Positions 36,736-49,548 of a stretch of DNA of 64,000 nucleotides are shown piece after piece. Origin of the DNA: Crocodylus rhombifer (lineage: Eukaryota > Chordata > Crocodylia > Crocodylidae); NCBI GenBank assembly GCA_038503035.1, contig JAVSML010000028.1:131464-195463 (forward strand), read 5' to 3'. The stretch's first letter is position 1; each line of letters begins with the position of its first letter. The notes under the pieces are model-generated. The model was given only the letters and a program-made list of their open reading frames with translations, made no database searches and was not told the DNA's origin. A program made the translations under genes and the position numbers.

Positions 36736-38350
36736 CCTGCACAGAGATGGATCGCATTACCAGGGAAAACACAACTTTAAAAAAAAGCAAGTGTGTGTGG
36801 GGGAAAACAAGAACAAATAAGAGGTTCGGGGGGAAAATATAAGTTGAAAGAATTGGAATGGATAGGGATAAGTAGAGGGATTCTAGTTACTAAGCTGTAT
36901 CTAATCCTCTTCAAGAACAGAAACTAGGAGTAGACTGACTACAAGGAAGCCAAGCCATTCCCAGCACTTTTCAGTTGCTCTTGCTTAGGCAGAAAGAGCT
37001 CACAAAGGGGACGTAAAGGCTGTAGACAGAGGATTATATGCTGTTTCTATATCCCTCCCTCAGACCACTGTGCAAGGGGACTCAGGGAAAGATCAAAGTC
37101 ACTGGCCACCTACAGATGTCAGTCTTTCCAGCTCTACTCCCCCTCCCTCTTCTCAGTTTCTGTTCCCCTGAAAGACTGCCTGCCAAATCTCTGGATCTTT
37201 TTCTGAATCTTTTCTGAGTCGATTCGGAGGTTGGGTTTTTTCCTCCTGATTCAATTCAGATTCAGTGATTCGGTCTCCAGATCTGGCCAAATCTTCTCCA
37301 AATCAAATCGGCAACTAAGGCTTTGCACACCCCTGCTGGATACTCATGGCCAGAAAGTCTAAGTGCTGCTTTGTGCAATTAATGATTTTGTACCCAGTTC
37401 CTTAATTCAAATAATCCTGCACAAGAAGGTTTAAAAGATCCAAGGAAGAAATCAGCGGCATTTTTGTTATGTATAAGCAGGATATTAAGGCATGTTGAAA
37501 TGTGTATATGTATTAAGCAGATAAGTTGCAAATATTGAGAAGGGAATTTTAAGGAATGGCTAAGCTGCATATCCAATAAAACTTTAGTGAGAAGGTTTGT
37601 CATCTTCGTAAGCAAAGCAGAAGATAGTGGGATCCCCAGAGGCCTCATTTTCTGTAGGGCACTTTCTATCACAATGGATCTTTTGTAGCAAAACCCTTCG
37701 GTAATGAAACTAAACATTTTGCACTCACAGGACCCAAGCCTGCTCTTGCTGGTGAAGCAGTTTTGAAAATGTAAAATCAATGAATAAAACTAATTGTGAT
37801 TTAAAAGAACCGGTAGTTTGAACGGGAGATTTTGGGCCAAATTTAGCATGTAATTTGCACATTCCTATAGGGTCAGAATCCATTGGCCTTGTTTGATAGC
37901 AAGCACAGACCAAGCATTTTATGCTGTTACTGAATTTTGTGGATTTTGACGTTCGTTACCCACAGTTAACCTTGTACACATTTTAAAATATTGCCTCGTT
38001 ATCTAGTCATCCTTGTTACTGTTAACATATAATATAATCCTTATATTATCTGTTTTTTATTATTCATGGATTGTTTCCCCACAATTCAGGCCTGCTCGAC
38101 CCTGGGGCATTTGGGGCCCGTTTCATCACACACATAACAAAAATTATATTTTTAATAAGCAAAGCCTGTGTAATTTTAAGTGATAAATTAAGTATTATTT
38201 ACTAGCCAAAATATACCTGCAAGTGATTCAGGGCCTGATTCAGACCCTTAACTTTCTATGCTCTTTACCTTTTATGAATGTTGAAGCTTTGGATTTTCAG
38301 ACCGCTCTTTTTTATAAAGAATATTTCAAAACTTTCTTCATGCCATTGGT

Positions 38351-38546
38351 CAGTGCTTCTCATCTGGGGTGCTGTGAGATCCTTTTAAGGATGCTGCAGG
38401 ATGGAGGTAACAGTTCATTTGTCTCTGCTCAGCCTCTGTGTGAGGAGGTAAGAACTGTAACAAATAAAATAGTCTTCTTAATGGGTAGCTACTAAATTCA
38501 GAAAAGTTAAGAAGTGCCTGGAATATAAAATGTTTGCAAACCACTG
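38351..38546. mobile_element. MER5/Charlie-like hAT remnant (196 bp)
   Basis: Starts CAGTGCTTCTCATCTGGGGTG then CTGTGAGATCCTTTTAAGGA and ends TTTGCAAACCACTG, the usual hAT-Charlie end pair. Flanks CCATTGGT and CCCTAAGC do not match, so the duplication is lost. Confidence 0.7.
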
Positions 38547-39824
38547 CCCTAAGCTTTTCTTATTTTTGCCTTCAAAAATTAATGTGATCTTAAATATACC
38601 ATTTCTAACAATAAAAGTTTAGGCCCAATTTGTGCATGTTATTGTGCATAATAACAAAGGAACTTAAATGCATTACTTCAGAGCATATTTATATAAAACT
38701 GTCTCCAGGCAGGAGGAAAAATATCTAATTGAAAGCATAGATTTAAAGGGTTTTACAGAACAGCGTTAAGTATTGTAACCAAAAAAAAAGTGTGAATATT
38801 TTTTCATTCCCCAGGTACCTGATGCCTGTCACTTTAACTTAAGTAATTTACAAATTTTATCAGGGTACAATAAGCTGCAGACATTGTGTACCCAGTGATT
38901 GGAACCACCATACATGAACTCAGCTGCATGCTTGAGAGCTAAAAAGCAATTGATACACATTCTCACAAACTATTGCTATAGCAACAAAGTAAGAATTTCC
39001 AAGGTCTGTCTCCCTTGGGTTCACACCTGCAATTTCCTTTATTGTGAAACAGAATGCTTTCCCAAGTTGAAAATACAATGTAATGGTTAGGAGTCTAGTG
39101 GCATTTTTTATTTTTTGTAATTAAATTTCAAAAGTTAAAAAGCATACTAGAACATTAGGCAAAATCGTTGCTGTCATAGTGTCCATTTATCATACAATCC
39201 AACATTTCATGGCTCCTTCCATATAATTAATCTTTGCAAATTAGTATGATCAGGTGAAAAAATTCTGTGGGCAGTATCACCTCACTTGTGAATTTTTTTT
39301 CCCATCATTCCTTTTCAGTGCTTAGATGCTACAGCATGAGTTTGCTATAAAAATCAATCAAAATAACATTTCAGAGTTATTATTTCTTTTAAAATATTGC
39401 CGCGCATTGTGATGTATGTTGTGTCCCTGCTTATTAGGAGCCCTTTGAATCAAAGTGCTAGACTCAGTATTGAATACATATCAGCTTTATTGAACAAGCC
39501 TAATAATAATGCTTGTTAGCATTTATATAAAACTTTTTGGGGCAGATTCTGGATGCACAAAGTTCCCACTTTGTTCTTTTGGAAAGGGCTAGTGAAGGAT
39601 TTCCCTGACAAACCAGAGGGGTGTGTGCAGCATACACTGCTTCTAATATTCCCTACCTGGCACAGTGGTCACTGTGTAGCAAGTGGATTTAAAGCAGTCC
39701 CATAGTTCCCCACTGACACATTGTCAGGGGAATAGAACAGTAACTGCAAGAAATTTCCCACTCTGTGTAAACTTGGTGCAGCTCAAAATCTAGTCCTACA
39801 TGTTCAAAGCACCATATAGATAAG

Positions 39825-40012
39825 GTGACCATATGGGACCATTGGAAATCCCAGGACACTGCCCCCATTTCAAGTGCTAGTGATGAATCTATGGGAGATC
39901 TTCCCAGGATTTTATAGTGCCTACCCTCAGTCCTGCAGTCCTTGCTCAAGGAGGTCATCTCAGTGAAATCAGTGAGTTCACTGACTGTAGCAAGGGTTGC
40001 AGGATCAGGCTG
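39825..40012. repeat. Diverged interspersed repeats (GGTGACCATATG and GTCCTGCAGTCCTTGCTC types)
   Basis: GATAAGGTGACCATATGGGAC then ATCCCAGGACA resembles a common DNA-transposon end. The stretch from 39933 (TCCTGCAGTCCTTGCTCAAG) pairs partly with GTAGCAAGGGTTGCAGGATC at 39989-40010, giving a small foldback. Confidence 0.5.
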
Positions 40013-40124
40013 CATATCAACTTTGAAGCCACGCATAGTCACATAGTAATTTGGGTATAGGAAAGAGGAGTAAAATAAGTGTTGAAACAGGAATTATTAA
40101 GGCACAACAACATCTTACAAGTTG

Positions 40125-40173
40125 AAATTGTGGGTGTTTTCAGCACTCTGCCCAAAAATGTTGATGACCCCTG
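40125..40173 (-). mobile_element. hAT terminus fragment
   Basis: On the minus strand it starts CAGGGGTCATCAACATTTTTG then GGCAGAGTGCTG, similar to the left end at 41030. Only one end is present. Confidence 0.6.
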
Positions 40174-41029
40174 CTTTAAGGTTTAGCTTAAATCTCTTTC
40201 AAAAGAACAAAAATAAACCAAAAAAGACATTCTTGTAGCAAAGGATGAACATCTACCTGGGAAATTATATCAGTTTAATTCAATCCCTGAGTTAGTATTT
40301 ATACAATTTTCCTGTGTATAAGACAGGTAGTCTGATATAGCATGTATATTTGTGGGCCAAAAAAGTACTTACCTACATCAAGAGACCTTTTCTAGCTTCT
40401 TTTGGACTCGCTTCTGCATTTGATTTAGGGAACTAAAAAATGCCTATGAATATTAATGAGGATCCTTCCACTTTCTTTTGTTTATTTGCCAATCAAATCA
40501 CGTCAGCATTTTTGTATAATAGCTATGGAACTATGATACCATTACAAAAGTAAACCTTGTAAAAGCACCCACAAAATTAGCAAGCCTTTCTTGAAATATA
40601 AAGAGGACTTGAATAAACTTGGTTTTGTAAGTAAGCATTAATTTCCTGGCTTGCATTCTGTTTTAAATTCTATACCATATTCTGTATAATTGCATAAATT
40701 CCATATCACTACAATATAATAAGGAAGGGAAAATGTCATTTGAGTTTGCTTGAACTGTTTTAACCAAGACACCTTCAGAGTATATACCAACATAGATGCC
40801 TTGTGCCTCAGAGGGGTACCATGTAACATTTATCTTTTGAGTGCCTGAGTTAGCCTGTAACATTCTTTCAGCAAAACTTTTTATATTTACCTTGTTAAAA
40901 AGGGGGGAAAACAACAAAAAAAAAACCTTCAAAAAACAAGCAAGCAACCTGCTCTCCAAAAATCCACTGTCATCATCATGATAGCCAAACTGATCATTAG
41001 CAGGTTTGGGACCTTTAGATTCCCTACAT

Positions 41030-41250
41030 CAGTGAGGGCCAACCTTTTTGGCAGGCATGCCACAAATTAACCTAACACACTCCCTTCCCTGAGTGCCACT
41101 GTGATCTGCTTCTCCTGCCCAATCTGCTCACTACTTCCTGTTTCCTGTCCAATAAGATGTTCTGCTTTCTGTTAATTGCCCTCTGCTCCCTGCCGTATGA
41201 ACCTACCTGTGCGACTTGTAGCATGCATGCCACAGCTCAGCACCCCCTTA
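41030..41250 (+). mobile_element. hAT-like element, left end clear
   Basis: CAGTGAGGGCCAACCTTTTTG then GCAGGCATGCCACAAATTAA, then GAGTGCCACTGTGATCTGC. The right end near GCATGCATGCCACAGCTCAG is uncertain. Confidence 0.55.
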
Positions 41251-43210
41251 ACCCCCAACCCCTTCATAAACTCCATTTGAACTAATGGAGTAACTTGATA
41301 GCAGGAGTAGATTGTCGTCCTTTACATGTGCTGACTACCAAAGGAAAAATGAAGCACGTGTTTTAACAGTGAACGTAACAGATAATCGTTGATAGCAAAG
41401 GAAAGTTGAGATTCAGGAATTCTAGGTGCTGTTCCAACTTCTGAAGGTATACACAGACCTTTTGCTCCAGCCTGGTTTTTGTTCTAGCATCAGTTTCCAT
41501 CACCACCTTCCTTGGCTTCTGGTCCCATATGCTCTTTAGTTTTTCAACTTCTCCCTGGCACACTCCAAATCCATGCGCCAGAGCATGAAAATGCTAGAAT
41601 TTCTCAATGTAATTGCTTTAAAAAATTTCTTAACATGGCAAAACAACATCTTTTTTCCCCCCAAAACTGAGTTCTGACAAATAACTGGTTTAGTTGAGCC
41701 TTTAAAAAAAGAGCTTCTGGGAGACATTCAAAAAGGAAATTTTCAGTTAGTTACTTTGTCAAATGATAAGTAACTGCAAATATGGTTTTATAATGGAAAC
41801 GTTTTGGCACTCTTGACCTAAAGCATCACCACCTGCACTGCCTAGTTTGTACATTAAAATCACAGTCAAAGATACTGACAGGTGCAGCTCCTGGACCCAA
41901 GTAGGTAGACTTTTGTCCCATGTGAGCTTTCCAGTGGTATACTGTACTTCTGAATTTAAAATGAAATAAAGGAGGTTTTTAATTCTTCTAAGCTTTTATG
42001 AAATGAAGGCATAATTAATAAATCCAAACACATGTATGAAAATTATACAGTAGCACAATCCATTTAATCTAAAATGTGAATCTCCAAAGTGCCTAGGTCT
42101 AATGAATCTTCTGTGTCTAACTGAGAAACAGTTAGGCATATTTTCCCTTCAGTGTACGAGGGTCTAAATTCTGTTAGTTTAAATAGGAGGTACACGTGCA
42201 AAAAGAAGTTGTACAGAGCACTTCAGTGTCCAGTATCATTGTGACAAGTATTTTCCCCATTATCTGCTCCAGGTCTGCAGGGTGAATTATTATTATTATT
42301 ATTGTTATTAGATTATTTAACACTGGAATTTTTACTTGGGGGTGGCTTTTATTTTTGTTTTATTTTGTCTTTGATTTTGTAGCATTACAAGGAACACCAT
42401 AATTTAGAAGCACTTTGGAATACTGCGCTGTTTCATCAATGTGCTTATTTTTCTTGGTGGGTCTTTGTTACTCAGTATTTTAAGAGTTCACATCTATAGA
42501 AGAGATTATTGATAATCCAGTTTTAACTTGCCTTTCACTAGTAACAGGGCTTCAGATGCCCTTCTCAACCTAGTAAGTCATGAAGTTCGTGTGATAAGGT
42601 GTGTATGGCTTATCCCTTCCTGCCACTGTAGTAGGCTCCTTATCTCATCTGATACCAGGGCTTCATACCTTTTCTTCATCTGGAGAGGTGCATATTCAGG
42701 AGTGCTTTCTGTTGCCAGAGGTTACCAGCTGCAGCCTTCTGCCCTCCTGAATATCTTTGTCTTCTGTCTTCCAATGCCTTCTCTGGTTGTCCATGAAGAG
42801 GGAAATCTCCTTGTGCACTGAGTCGGTGAAGGTCTGAGCCTGTTCACCTGCTCCTGCAGCTCCCTTACCTAAATTTCTGAGAGAATCCAATAGGCAAACA
42901 CTCCCTAATCTGGCTGTCTTTGACAGGAACATTGAGGCTACAGTCCTTGCAAGATCAGACCAGAATGTGCGTGGAAGTGTCAGAGCACAGGCAGAAGTTA
43001 TATTTGTCACACAGTCAGTCTCCTGAAACTGCTTAACAGCCATGACATGATACAGAGTGCTTTAAAAGTGGCCAATCACGTGACAAATTAACTTTAATTT
43101 AAAAAAGAATCAGATGAAGGCACTCCAAAGTAGAGCACCTCAGGGAAGTTGTATTCCCTAGGGTCAGTCTGTCAGTGTGATTGGGGCTGGGCTGCAGGAA
43201 GGGAGAGAGG
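41251..43210. other. Unique intron sequence with one ATT microsatellite
   Basis: No exon recognised. The frame 42696-43043 (minus, 115 codons) has no recognisable domain. Confidence 0.5.
42287..42310. repeat. (ATT)n microsatellite
   Basis: ATT units with one G interruption. Confidence 0.95.
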
Positions 43211-43375
43211 AAGGAGTAGGGGGAGCTGTGGGCTGGAGTTTGCCCAGCCTGAGCTGGACAGGGGCAGGCAGATTGGAGCCTCCCTACCTCACAGCACCTC
43301 ATCCCCTACCTTTCACTTCAGACTGGGCAAACCCCAGTCTGCAGCTCCCCTTCCCCCCTTCCTTTCTGCAGACAG
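43211..43375. repeat. GC-rich foldback element
   Basis: AAGGAGTAGGGGGAGCTGTG then GGCTGGAGTTTGCCCAGCCTG pairs with CAGACTGGGCAAACCCCAGT then CTGCAGCTCCCCTTCCCCCCTT on the other arm, separated by about 68 nt. The overlapping open frames here are a by-product of GC richness. Confidence 0.75.
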
Positions 43376-46075
43376 CACTGGAGCTGAGGGTGGGGTGGGG
43401 GGGCTGCATCAGCCCAACCCTAATCATGGGGCAGGCAGACAGGCTTGATTCCCACCCCTCCTTACCCAACCGGTGAACATGAATGTCTGCTAGGTTGGAG
43501 AGGACCGGGGGGGTGGGGCAGTCTAACTCAGCACTTTATGCAAAGCACCATGAGTTAGAGCAGAGACCTGCATGTCTGTCAGCACCCTCAGTGATCAATG
43601 GCCACAACTGGACAAAGCCAACACAGATACAGGCAGAGAGGGAGCTGGGGACAGCAGGGGCCTTGCCACTGCAATGTCTTCCAGACATCCCACTGATTCT
43701 CCTACTAGTTCCTTCCTCCTCCACTGGTACTTCCTGGAATTTTCCCTCTTCCTCCTATACCTACTGCCACTGAAGTAAGGGCAAGAAAGAAAAAAATGTC
43801 CAGGCAGAGTCCCCACTCAAGCTCCCCTGTTTGCTGATCTGTTCTCTGGTCCTCGTGTTGAGGGCTCCTGTGCTATGAGAATTAAAATAATTTAAGACAA
43901 CCTATTCCCCTGAAAATTATAACTTTTTTAGGAGGGAAAGGTACATATTACTTAGCAGGAAGTACTCGTCTTGCAAAGTAGGTCTTGTTCTTTTCCTTAT
44001 GAGCTTGAGCTAATGACAAAACTCATTAATTTTAATGGAGTAAGATACTCTTGAGGTGGAACAACAAAATACGGAGGTGTGCTCATCATAGAACTGGTTA
44101 GTATATAACTGATTCAAGAATAATTCAAACTTATTACATGTTGAGTGTATTGCATATATATTTCCAAGTGCTGAATGCCCTCCCTATCTCTGGAGCAAAA
44201 TCTTTGGGGTGTTCCTACACATTTGGGTTATTCACTACTTTAGTGCTTTTTTGTTCTTGATTACATTCATTTTTTTCTTTTGTTCTTTCTCTCTAGAAAA
44301 TATAATCTGTTCTGTAGGCTCCTATTAAGAGTATGAAATAATGTCAGTGACAGGTTGTAGAAGATGGATACCAACTGAGTCTCAGGCCCCAAAACTTCAG
44401 TAATCTCTGTGACTTGCAAAGTGTACTGCAGGAGAATAAATTAATTGCTTCACTATCACTGTTGTATTTTTTAACTTTAATAAGCAGTTACTCCATGGAT
44501 AAAAAATGCTGTGAAAGTCTCTGCCATGCTATGTGAGTTCAGGATTAATGAAGGCCAGGGTGTTTGCTTCAGCCAGAGAAAAACCTAAAAATATGATGAA
44601 ACTGGAAAATACAAACATAATGCCAGGGAACATTTCTCTTGCACATAAAGCCCAAGTGAGTTTCTTTCTCTAAGGAAAACGTCCTTGAACATATTCCCTC
44701 TCTCGTGTTCGTTCAGTATAATGCAAACTCTAAAAACAAAACAAAAAAAAAAAACTTGCACTCCAACATCACTGTTGTTATTATTATTGTTGTTAAATGT
44801 GATACCAAGTTTGAGAACAGAAATAAACACTGGTATGCTAAAAGGCTTTTTACAAAGAAAGCACAAGTGACATCTAATGACTTGCACATTAATCATCCCC
44901 TGTTCTTCTGCTATTCCAGCATACAGGAGAAAAGGAGCGTGGGGTGGATGAAATGAGGGACTATTCAGAGAATACCATTCTCCATTCTCAGACACTGCAT
45001 CTTATCGCATTACTGAAGGATGGCACCCACATAATCATCTGGCCTTTCCAACTTCAGATGTGTTAGCTAATAGGATCACAGGCCAGGCAGCAGGGCTGGA
45101 AAAATTCACACAAACCTGCTCACCCACAAAAAGAGATAACATCTGCATTTGTGTATTATGCTTCCTACATATGCTTCTTATGCATAACCCTTTCTAGAAA
45201 TAAAGCTACAGGATATGATCACTCTTTTTGGAGAGAGGAACAACAGCTCATTTACAACATCTAATGTTGTATACTAGATACAAAGTTAAATGTCTTATCG
45301 CTAGTCCTACAAATGTATCAACAATGGCTAATGAGAGACATTTATGATGTAGGATGAATTTTCACATAACCTAATGAGTAAAATAACAGAGAAGGCGCTC
45401 AGGTAGTTAACTTGCTAGTCAGAAGACCCTGCAAGTCCAGGAGAGGAGAAATTGAATAAATACATTTTTTTCTGTTCCTCCAGGAAATTAACCTTGTTCA
45501 TATATAGACAATGGAGGGAAGGATCTACTGTGAAATAATCTTTTAGGTATATCTTTCAGTAGTATTTTCATTTTAAAATGATTCAGTTCAACTTAGTACT
45601 CCCTGCCTTGGTGCCCAGATTTAAATAAAAACAAAAACAGAAGGTACATCAGCATGAATTTTTATTCTCTTTATTTCTGCTTTTCCTAGGGAGGATGTAT
45701 GTATGACTCTGAGCTTATTCAAAGAAACTTGCTTCAAATTCCAGAGAACTGAGTTATTTAAACTTTTTTGGGAAGGGTGTAGAGGGAGAGGCAGGAAATG
45801 GAGCATGCTATCATATATTACTAGCAGTGATAGAAATTGGTAGTTTCGTGCAAAAATTAACATGGTGAATTTTGAAAAAGAGAAGGATAACACTTGTCAA
45901 AGCCTCCTTGTCTAAAGTAGCTACAGAACTGAGAGCCAGAAGTGACCTTGTTTTGGGGGGAGAATTGGTTATATACTGTCTGTGAGAGTGGTCTTACATG
46001 TAACATTTAAATAATCATAAAAGCACTTAGCAGCAATCACCTATTAAAGGGTGTTTACCCACGCTAATTGCCCTC
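43376..46075. other. Mostly unique intron sequence
   Basis: 43376-43760 is GC-richer and may be part of the same repeat as the foldback. The rest is AT-rich with GTT/ATT runs at about 44775-44797. No exon recognised. Confidence 0.5.
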
Positions 46076-46529
46076 TAAGGCCATGTCCACATGAGCATGG
46101 ATGTTTGATTCCCTGGGACAACTAGCAGCAGCATACCTTTTGCTGTTGCTAGTTGTCCCCAGGGAACACCTATGCCACACCCTCTCACACGTGGCAGGTG
46201 ACCCCAGGTGAAATAGCTTTACCTTGGTCCTGCGGGCCTCCCAGAGCTGCAGCAGCAGCAATTCTGCCACTCAGAGACTGGCTAGCAGCCAGAGTCTGGC
46301 TCTAGCCAGTCAGGCTCCAGTTTTGAGTAGCGCACGCTGCCCCTGTGTGTGCCCTGCCACTTTTTTTTTTTTGCACAGATTTTTTTGACCCCAGATATCC
46401 AGGGGTCAACACAAACCCTGCACTGCTCCCTTGCAGCATGGTGAACAGCTGAACATGCAGTTTGTGGTGCCACAGACATGTCCGCCACATGACTTACTGC
46501 ATGGCCATGCTTATCTGGACGTGGCCTAA
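46076..46529. mobile_element. DNA transposon (454 bp) with TAAGGCCATGTCC ends
   Basis: Left TAAGGCCATGTCCACATGAG then CATGG; right CCATGCTTATCTGGACGTGG then CCTAA, inverted with few mismatches over 25 nt. Inside is a hairpin (46111-46164). There is no transposase frame. The target duplication is unclear, so the superfamily is not assigned (hAT-like ends). Confidence 0.75.
46111..46164. repeat. Strong hairpin inside the previous element
   Basis: CCCTGGGACAACTAGCAGCA and TGTTGCTAGTTGTCCCCAGGG pair over about 22 bp around a very short loop (TACCTTT). Confidence 0.85.
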
Positions 46530-48850
46530 ATGTTAAAGTTGTAACAATTCAAGCAAGGGTTATCCTTATCCATTTTACGCCGGTCATTCCAGGACATTGC
46601 TAGTCTGCTCCAGAGAGGTAAAATGTTTTATTTTCACTCCTCTGGCATCCCAGGATGCACCACTTTCCAGTCCTTGCCACTCCTTTGTTCTGTGGGCAAA
46701 CTTTCAACTCTTCTGAACTCAACTGCAGTTTAATTTTAGTTTTTACTCCTTTCCCCTTACTTCCCCCCCTTCCCACTTACTTCAAACAGCCTTTTTTTTT
46801 TAAAGACTTCCCCTCCCACCTGTGGTTTCAGCTGAATCCTTCTTGATGCAGGAGGAGGGAAGCCACAGCCCACATGGTGGCTTGTCCACCCCCAATCAAC
46901 ATGCCACACTCCCCACTTTTCTCTCCCACCCCAGAGAACGGATAGTCATGGATCCTGTCCACGTCCCTTCTTGCCAGGTGCTCTAATGGTAAGTCAGAGT
47001 TGTTCAGGTCTAAGATGCGTTAAACCCTAACCTGCAACTTCTCTGAAACTGTTTTAATTTTATGCCAGCATATCATTCCACAGATTTAAAATGTTTTAAA
47101 GGTAACCTATAACAGCACCCAGAGTCTGAAGTTTGGGAAAGATGTAACCAAATAATTCTTTTGGTCCAACGTTTTTCTTTTTAAAAACAAGGCTTTAAGG
47201 AATTTCAGTCCACAACACCAAAGGCTGTGTTGGGAAAAATCAGTGTTTGCTTATTATACTTTGAAATATTAATGTTTTGATTAAAAAGAATGTGTTACTC
47301 TTCAGCTTTTTGCCATTCTTCTGGTGTCATAGACTGATAATAAAATGAACACAGCAGAACACCATGCAGTTTGACAGTATCAGTTTGCTGAAAGCTTATT
47401 TTGAAACAAATGTTCCTGTGTTGTCTTCAGTTACTATTCTGTAAAGTTAGTATATTGTAATAGGTCAACAGCTAAAATCATAAGAATTGGGTATGATCTT
47501 GAAATGTTGGCATTTTAATATCACTTCAGTAATATAAAGATGAGAGGGGACTTTTTTGTATGTGGTTTGATTAAATCTAATTGATGCAGATGTACTTATT
47601 TGGCCTATAGCAGGTTAAATACAAATTTGGAGGCACGTGTCCAAATGGGATGTCATCTAGAGCTGATGTTACTGCTGTGCTGCTGTGTGTATCTCAACAA
47701 AGTGCCTATGTTACCAAAAGTTACAAAACACAAGGGAAAAACTAGCTGAAGAATAGGATTGATTAATGTGACATATTTGAGTTTTTTTCTATAACTGTCT
47801 CAACAACCAGTCATAGAGATCAACTTCACCCACAGTAAATTAAATTTAAATTACACAGTCTTGGCTAGAAAATTGTGCAGTTAATCCAGTCCTAAAAATG
47901 AAATTTGATTTTTTCCACATGAGCTCTTTCCTGATTTTTCAGACCCTGTTGGTTTCTGCAAGTATTCCCATCAGTTTGGGTTATTTCATTCCCCCTTGAA
48001 GAAAAAAAGAAAAGAAAAATGAAGAAGAAATATATATATGAGTTACTGGTTTTCATTAAAGTTGAAGACATCCAAATCCAAAATATAAAGTTCTGCATGG
48101 ACCTTCCTCTTGTAAACAGTACACGAGCTGTGCATTTTAGGACAAATATATATTTACTGTGGCTAATTAAAAGACAGCAGTACTTGTCGGTTTTCTAAAT
48201 CCTCTATTTATACTTTGGATCTGGCTCTGTACTGTTTTTTCCTGTTCAGCCCGTCAGGCCTCAATTTTTAAAAATATCTTGTAACAAATTCACACTGGAC
48301 TAGCGCACACACTTTCTATGGTTTCTGTGGGTTTTTAGGGAAGACGATGAAGTTATAGTGTCAACAGATCCAATACCTAGGAATTCAGAAAAAGAAGAGA
48401 CCCAGAATTTGAGGTTTAATTCCCTAGTCCTATTCTTGATAATATGTTTTCCAGTACTCGTATGTCATGAATGCCTGCCTGTTACACCTCATATTATAAA
48501 ATATCTTTGCATCACTCATCTTATTTCCTAATCTCTCCCCTGTTCTTTGATCTATCTCCTCTCACATACTGACCTTGGCTGGCTCTCTCATCCTTTTACT
48601 GAATGTCTCTTTGCTTTGATTACTCCCTGCTCAGTACATGTGCTGGTATACCACCTTCTCACATATACTATTGTAGACTACCACTCATCCAGCACCCAAT
48701 TTCCCTGCTCCATTCACATCTACATTCATTGACCATGTTATGTATAAGTGACTTTCTCCTGTTTCATTCCAGAGTCTCTCCAGTCTGGTTTCTACCCTCA
48801 GCGATCCATCTCTAATAATTGCATCCCCACCCCATCTCAGTACTTTAACT
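46530..48850. other. Unique AT-rich intron sequence
   Basis: Nothing recognised apart from T-rich and C-rich stretches (about 46735-46815). Confidence 0.5.
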
Positions 48851-48945
48851 TACAGATTCACAGAAGTTTATGGCTGGAAAGAGCCTCATTAGATCATCGG
48901 GTCCAGCCCCCTGCTCTGGGCAGGAAGGACTGCTGGAGTAAAATA
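48851..48945 (-). mobile_element. CR1 LINE 3' end, antisense
   Basis: On + it reads CAGATTCACAGAAGTTTATG, GCTGGAAAGAGCCTC, AGATCATCGGGTCCAGCCCC and CTGCTCTGGGCAGGA. This is the reverse complement of the CR1 3' untranslated region. Confidence 0.85.
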
Positions 48946-49444
48946 ATGCCTATCTGCTTCCTAATTCACTGTGTCATTTTTTACTGTTCATCATATTTTT
49001 GTCAAAATTATGTCCACACTTATTCTTCATGATACTAGATATTCCTAATTCTCTGTTTGCCCTGCTGTCTGTTCTGTGCTCTCTCTTCTTATTGACAATT
49101 ATATGCCCATTTCTTTTACCACCCCAGGGTGGTTTGTTTGTTTTTTGATACTAGGATTTCCTGGTATCAAAATTAGTTAGCAGGGGGAACATTTTTTCAT
49201 TCCTAGTGTGCCTCTTGTGGCATCTCAACCTGCTTTGAGATACTAGGATAGGCACGTGCTCACCCATCTGGATGCAGCCTTTGACTTCAAATGGACACTC
49301 AGTAGCTTAAAGATAATCATGTGCTTATCACTGAGCTGGATTGGCACCATTAACCTAAATAACCTTGTGAATATGTCACCATGTTCCTTGTCCTCCCTTT
49401 CACTTCCCATTCTATTATTTGCCTCACTTATATTATATAAATTG

Positions 49445-49548
49445 GATTGTAAATGCCTTTCATCAGGGTCTTCATCTTCCTATGGCTTTTGAGCAACCAG
49501 CATCCAGATCCTGATTGGGCACTAGTGCAATATAAATAAATAATTTAA
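49445..49548 (+). repeat. LINE 3' end of L2/L3/CR1 type
   Basis: GATTGTAAATGCCTTTCATC AGGG is followed by TCCTGATTGGGCACTAGTGC and an AATATAAATAAATAA tail. Confidence 0.6.

Larger units (their letters stand above)
34917..37335. mobile_element. Large non-autonomous hAT, GATTCAG family, copy 3 (2.4 kb)
   Basis: Left end TAGGCCTGTACAAACAGAGA and right end GGCTTTGCACACCCCTG form the same inverted ends as copies 1 and 2. It is flanked by perfect duplications CTGGATAC (34909-34916 and 37336-37343). Subterminal GATTCAG/GATTTGG motifs lie on both sides (34940-35060 and 37180-37310). The interior carries a GT microsatellite, a pair of 70-nt direct repeats, a retroposon-like fragment and a degenerate tandem array, but no transposase frame. 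Confidence 0.92.
37344..41029. other. Mostly unique AT-rich intron sequence
   Basis: Contains the short DNA-transposon pieces listed separately. No exon recognised. Confidence 0.5.

Noticed and set aside
36476..36820. Frames with THTHTHTE- or CVCV-rich peptides
   Set aside because: Translation of TG-rich tandem repeats inside a hAT.
45395..45450. Possible tRNA SINE head (GCTCAGGTAGTTAACTTGCTA…)
   Set aside because: Too diverged; the B box is not convincing, and no tRNA cloverleaf can be drawn.
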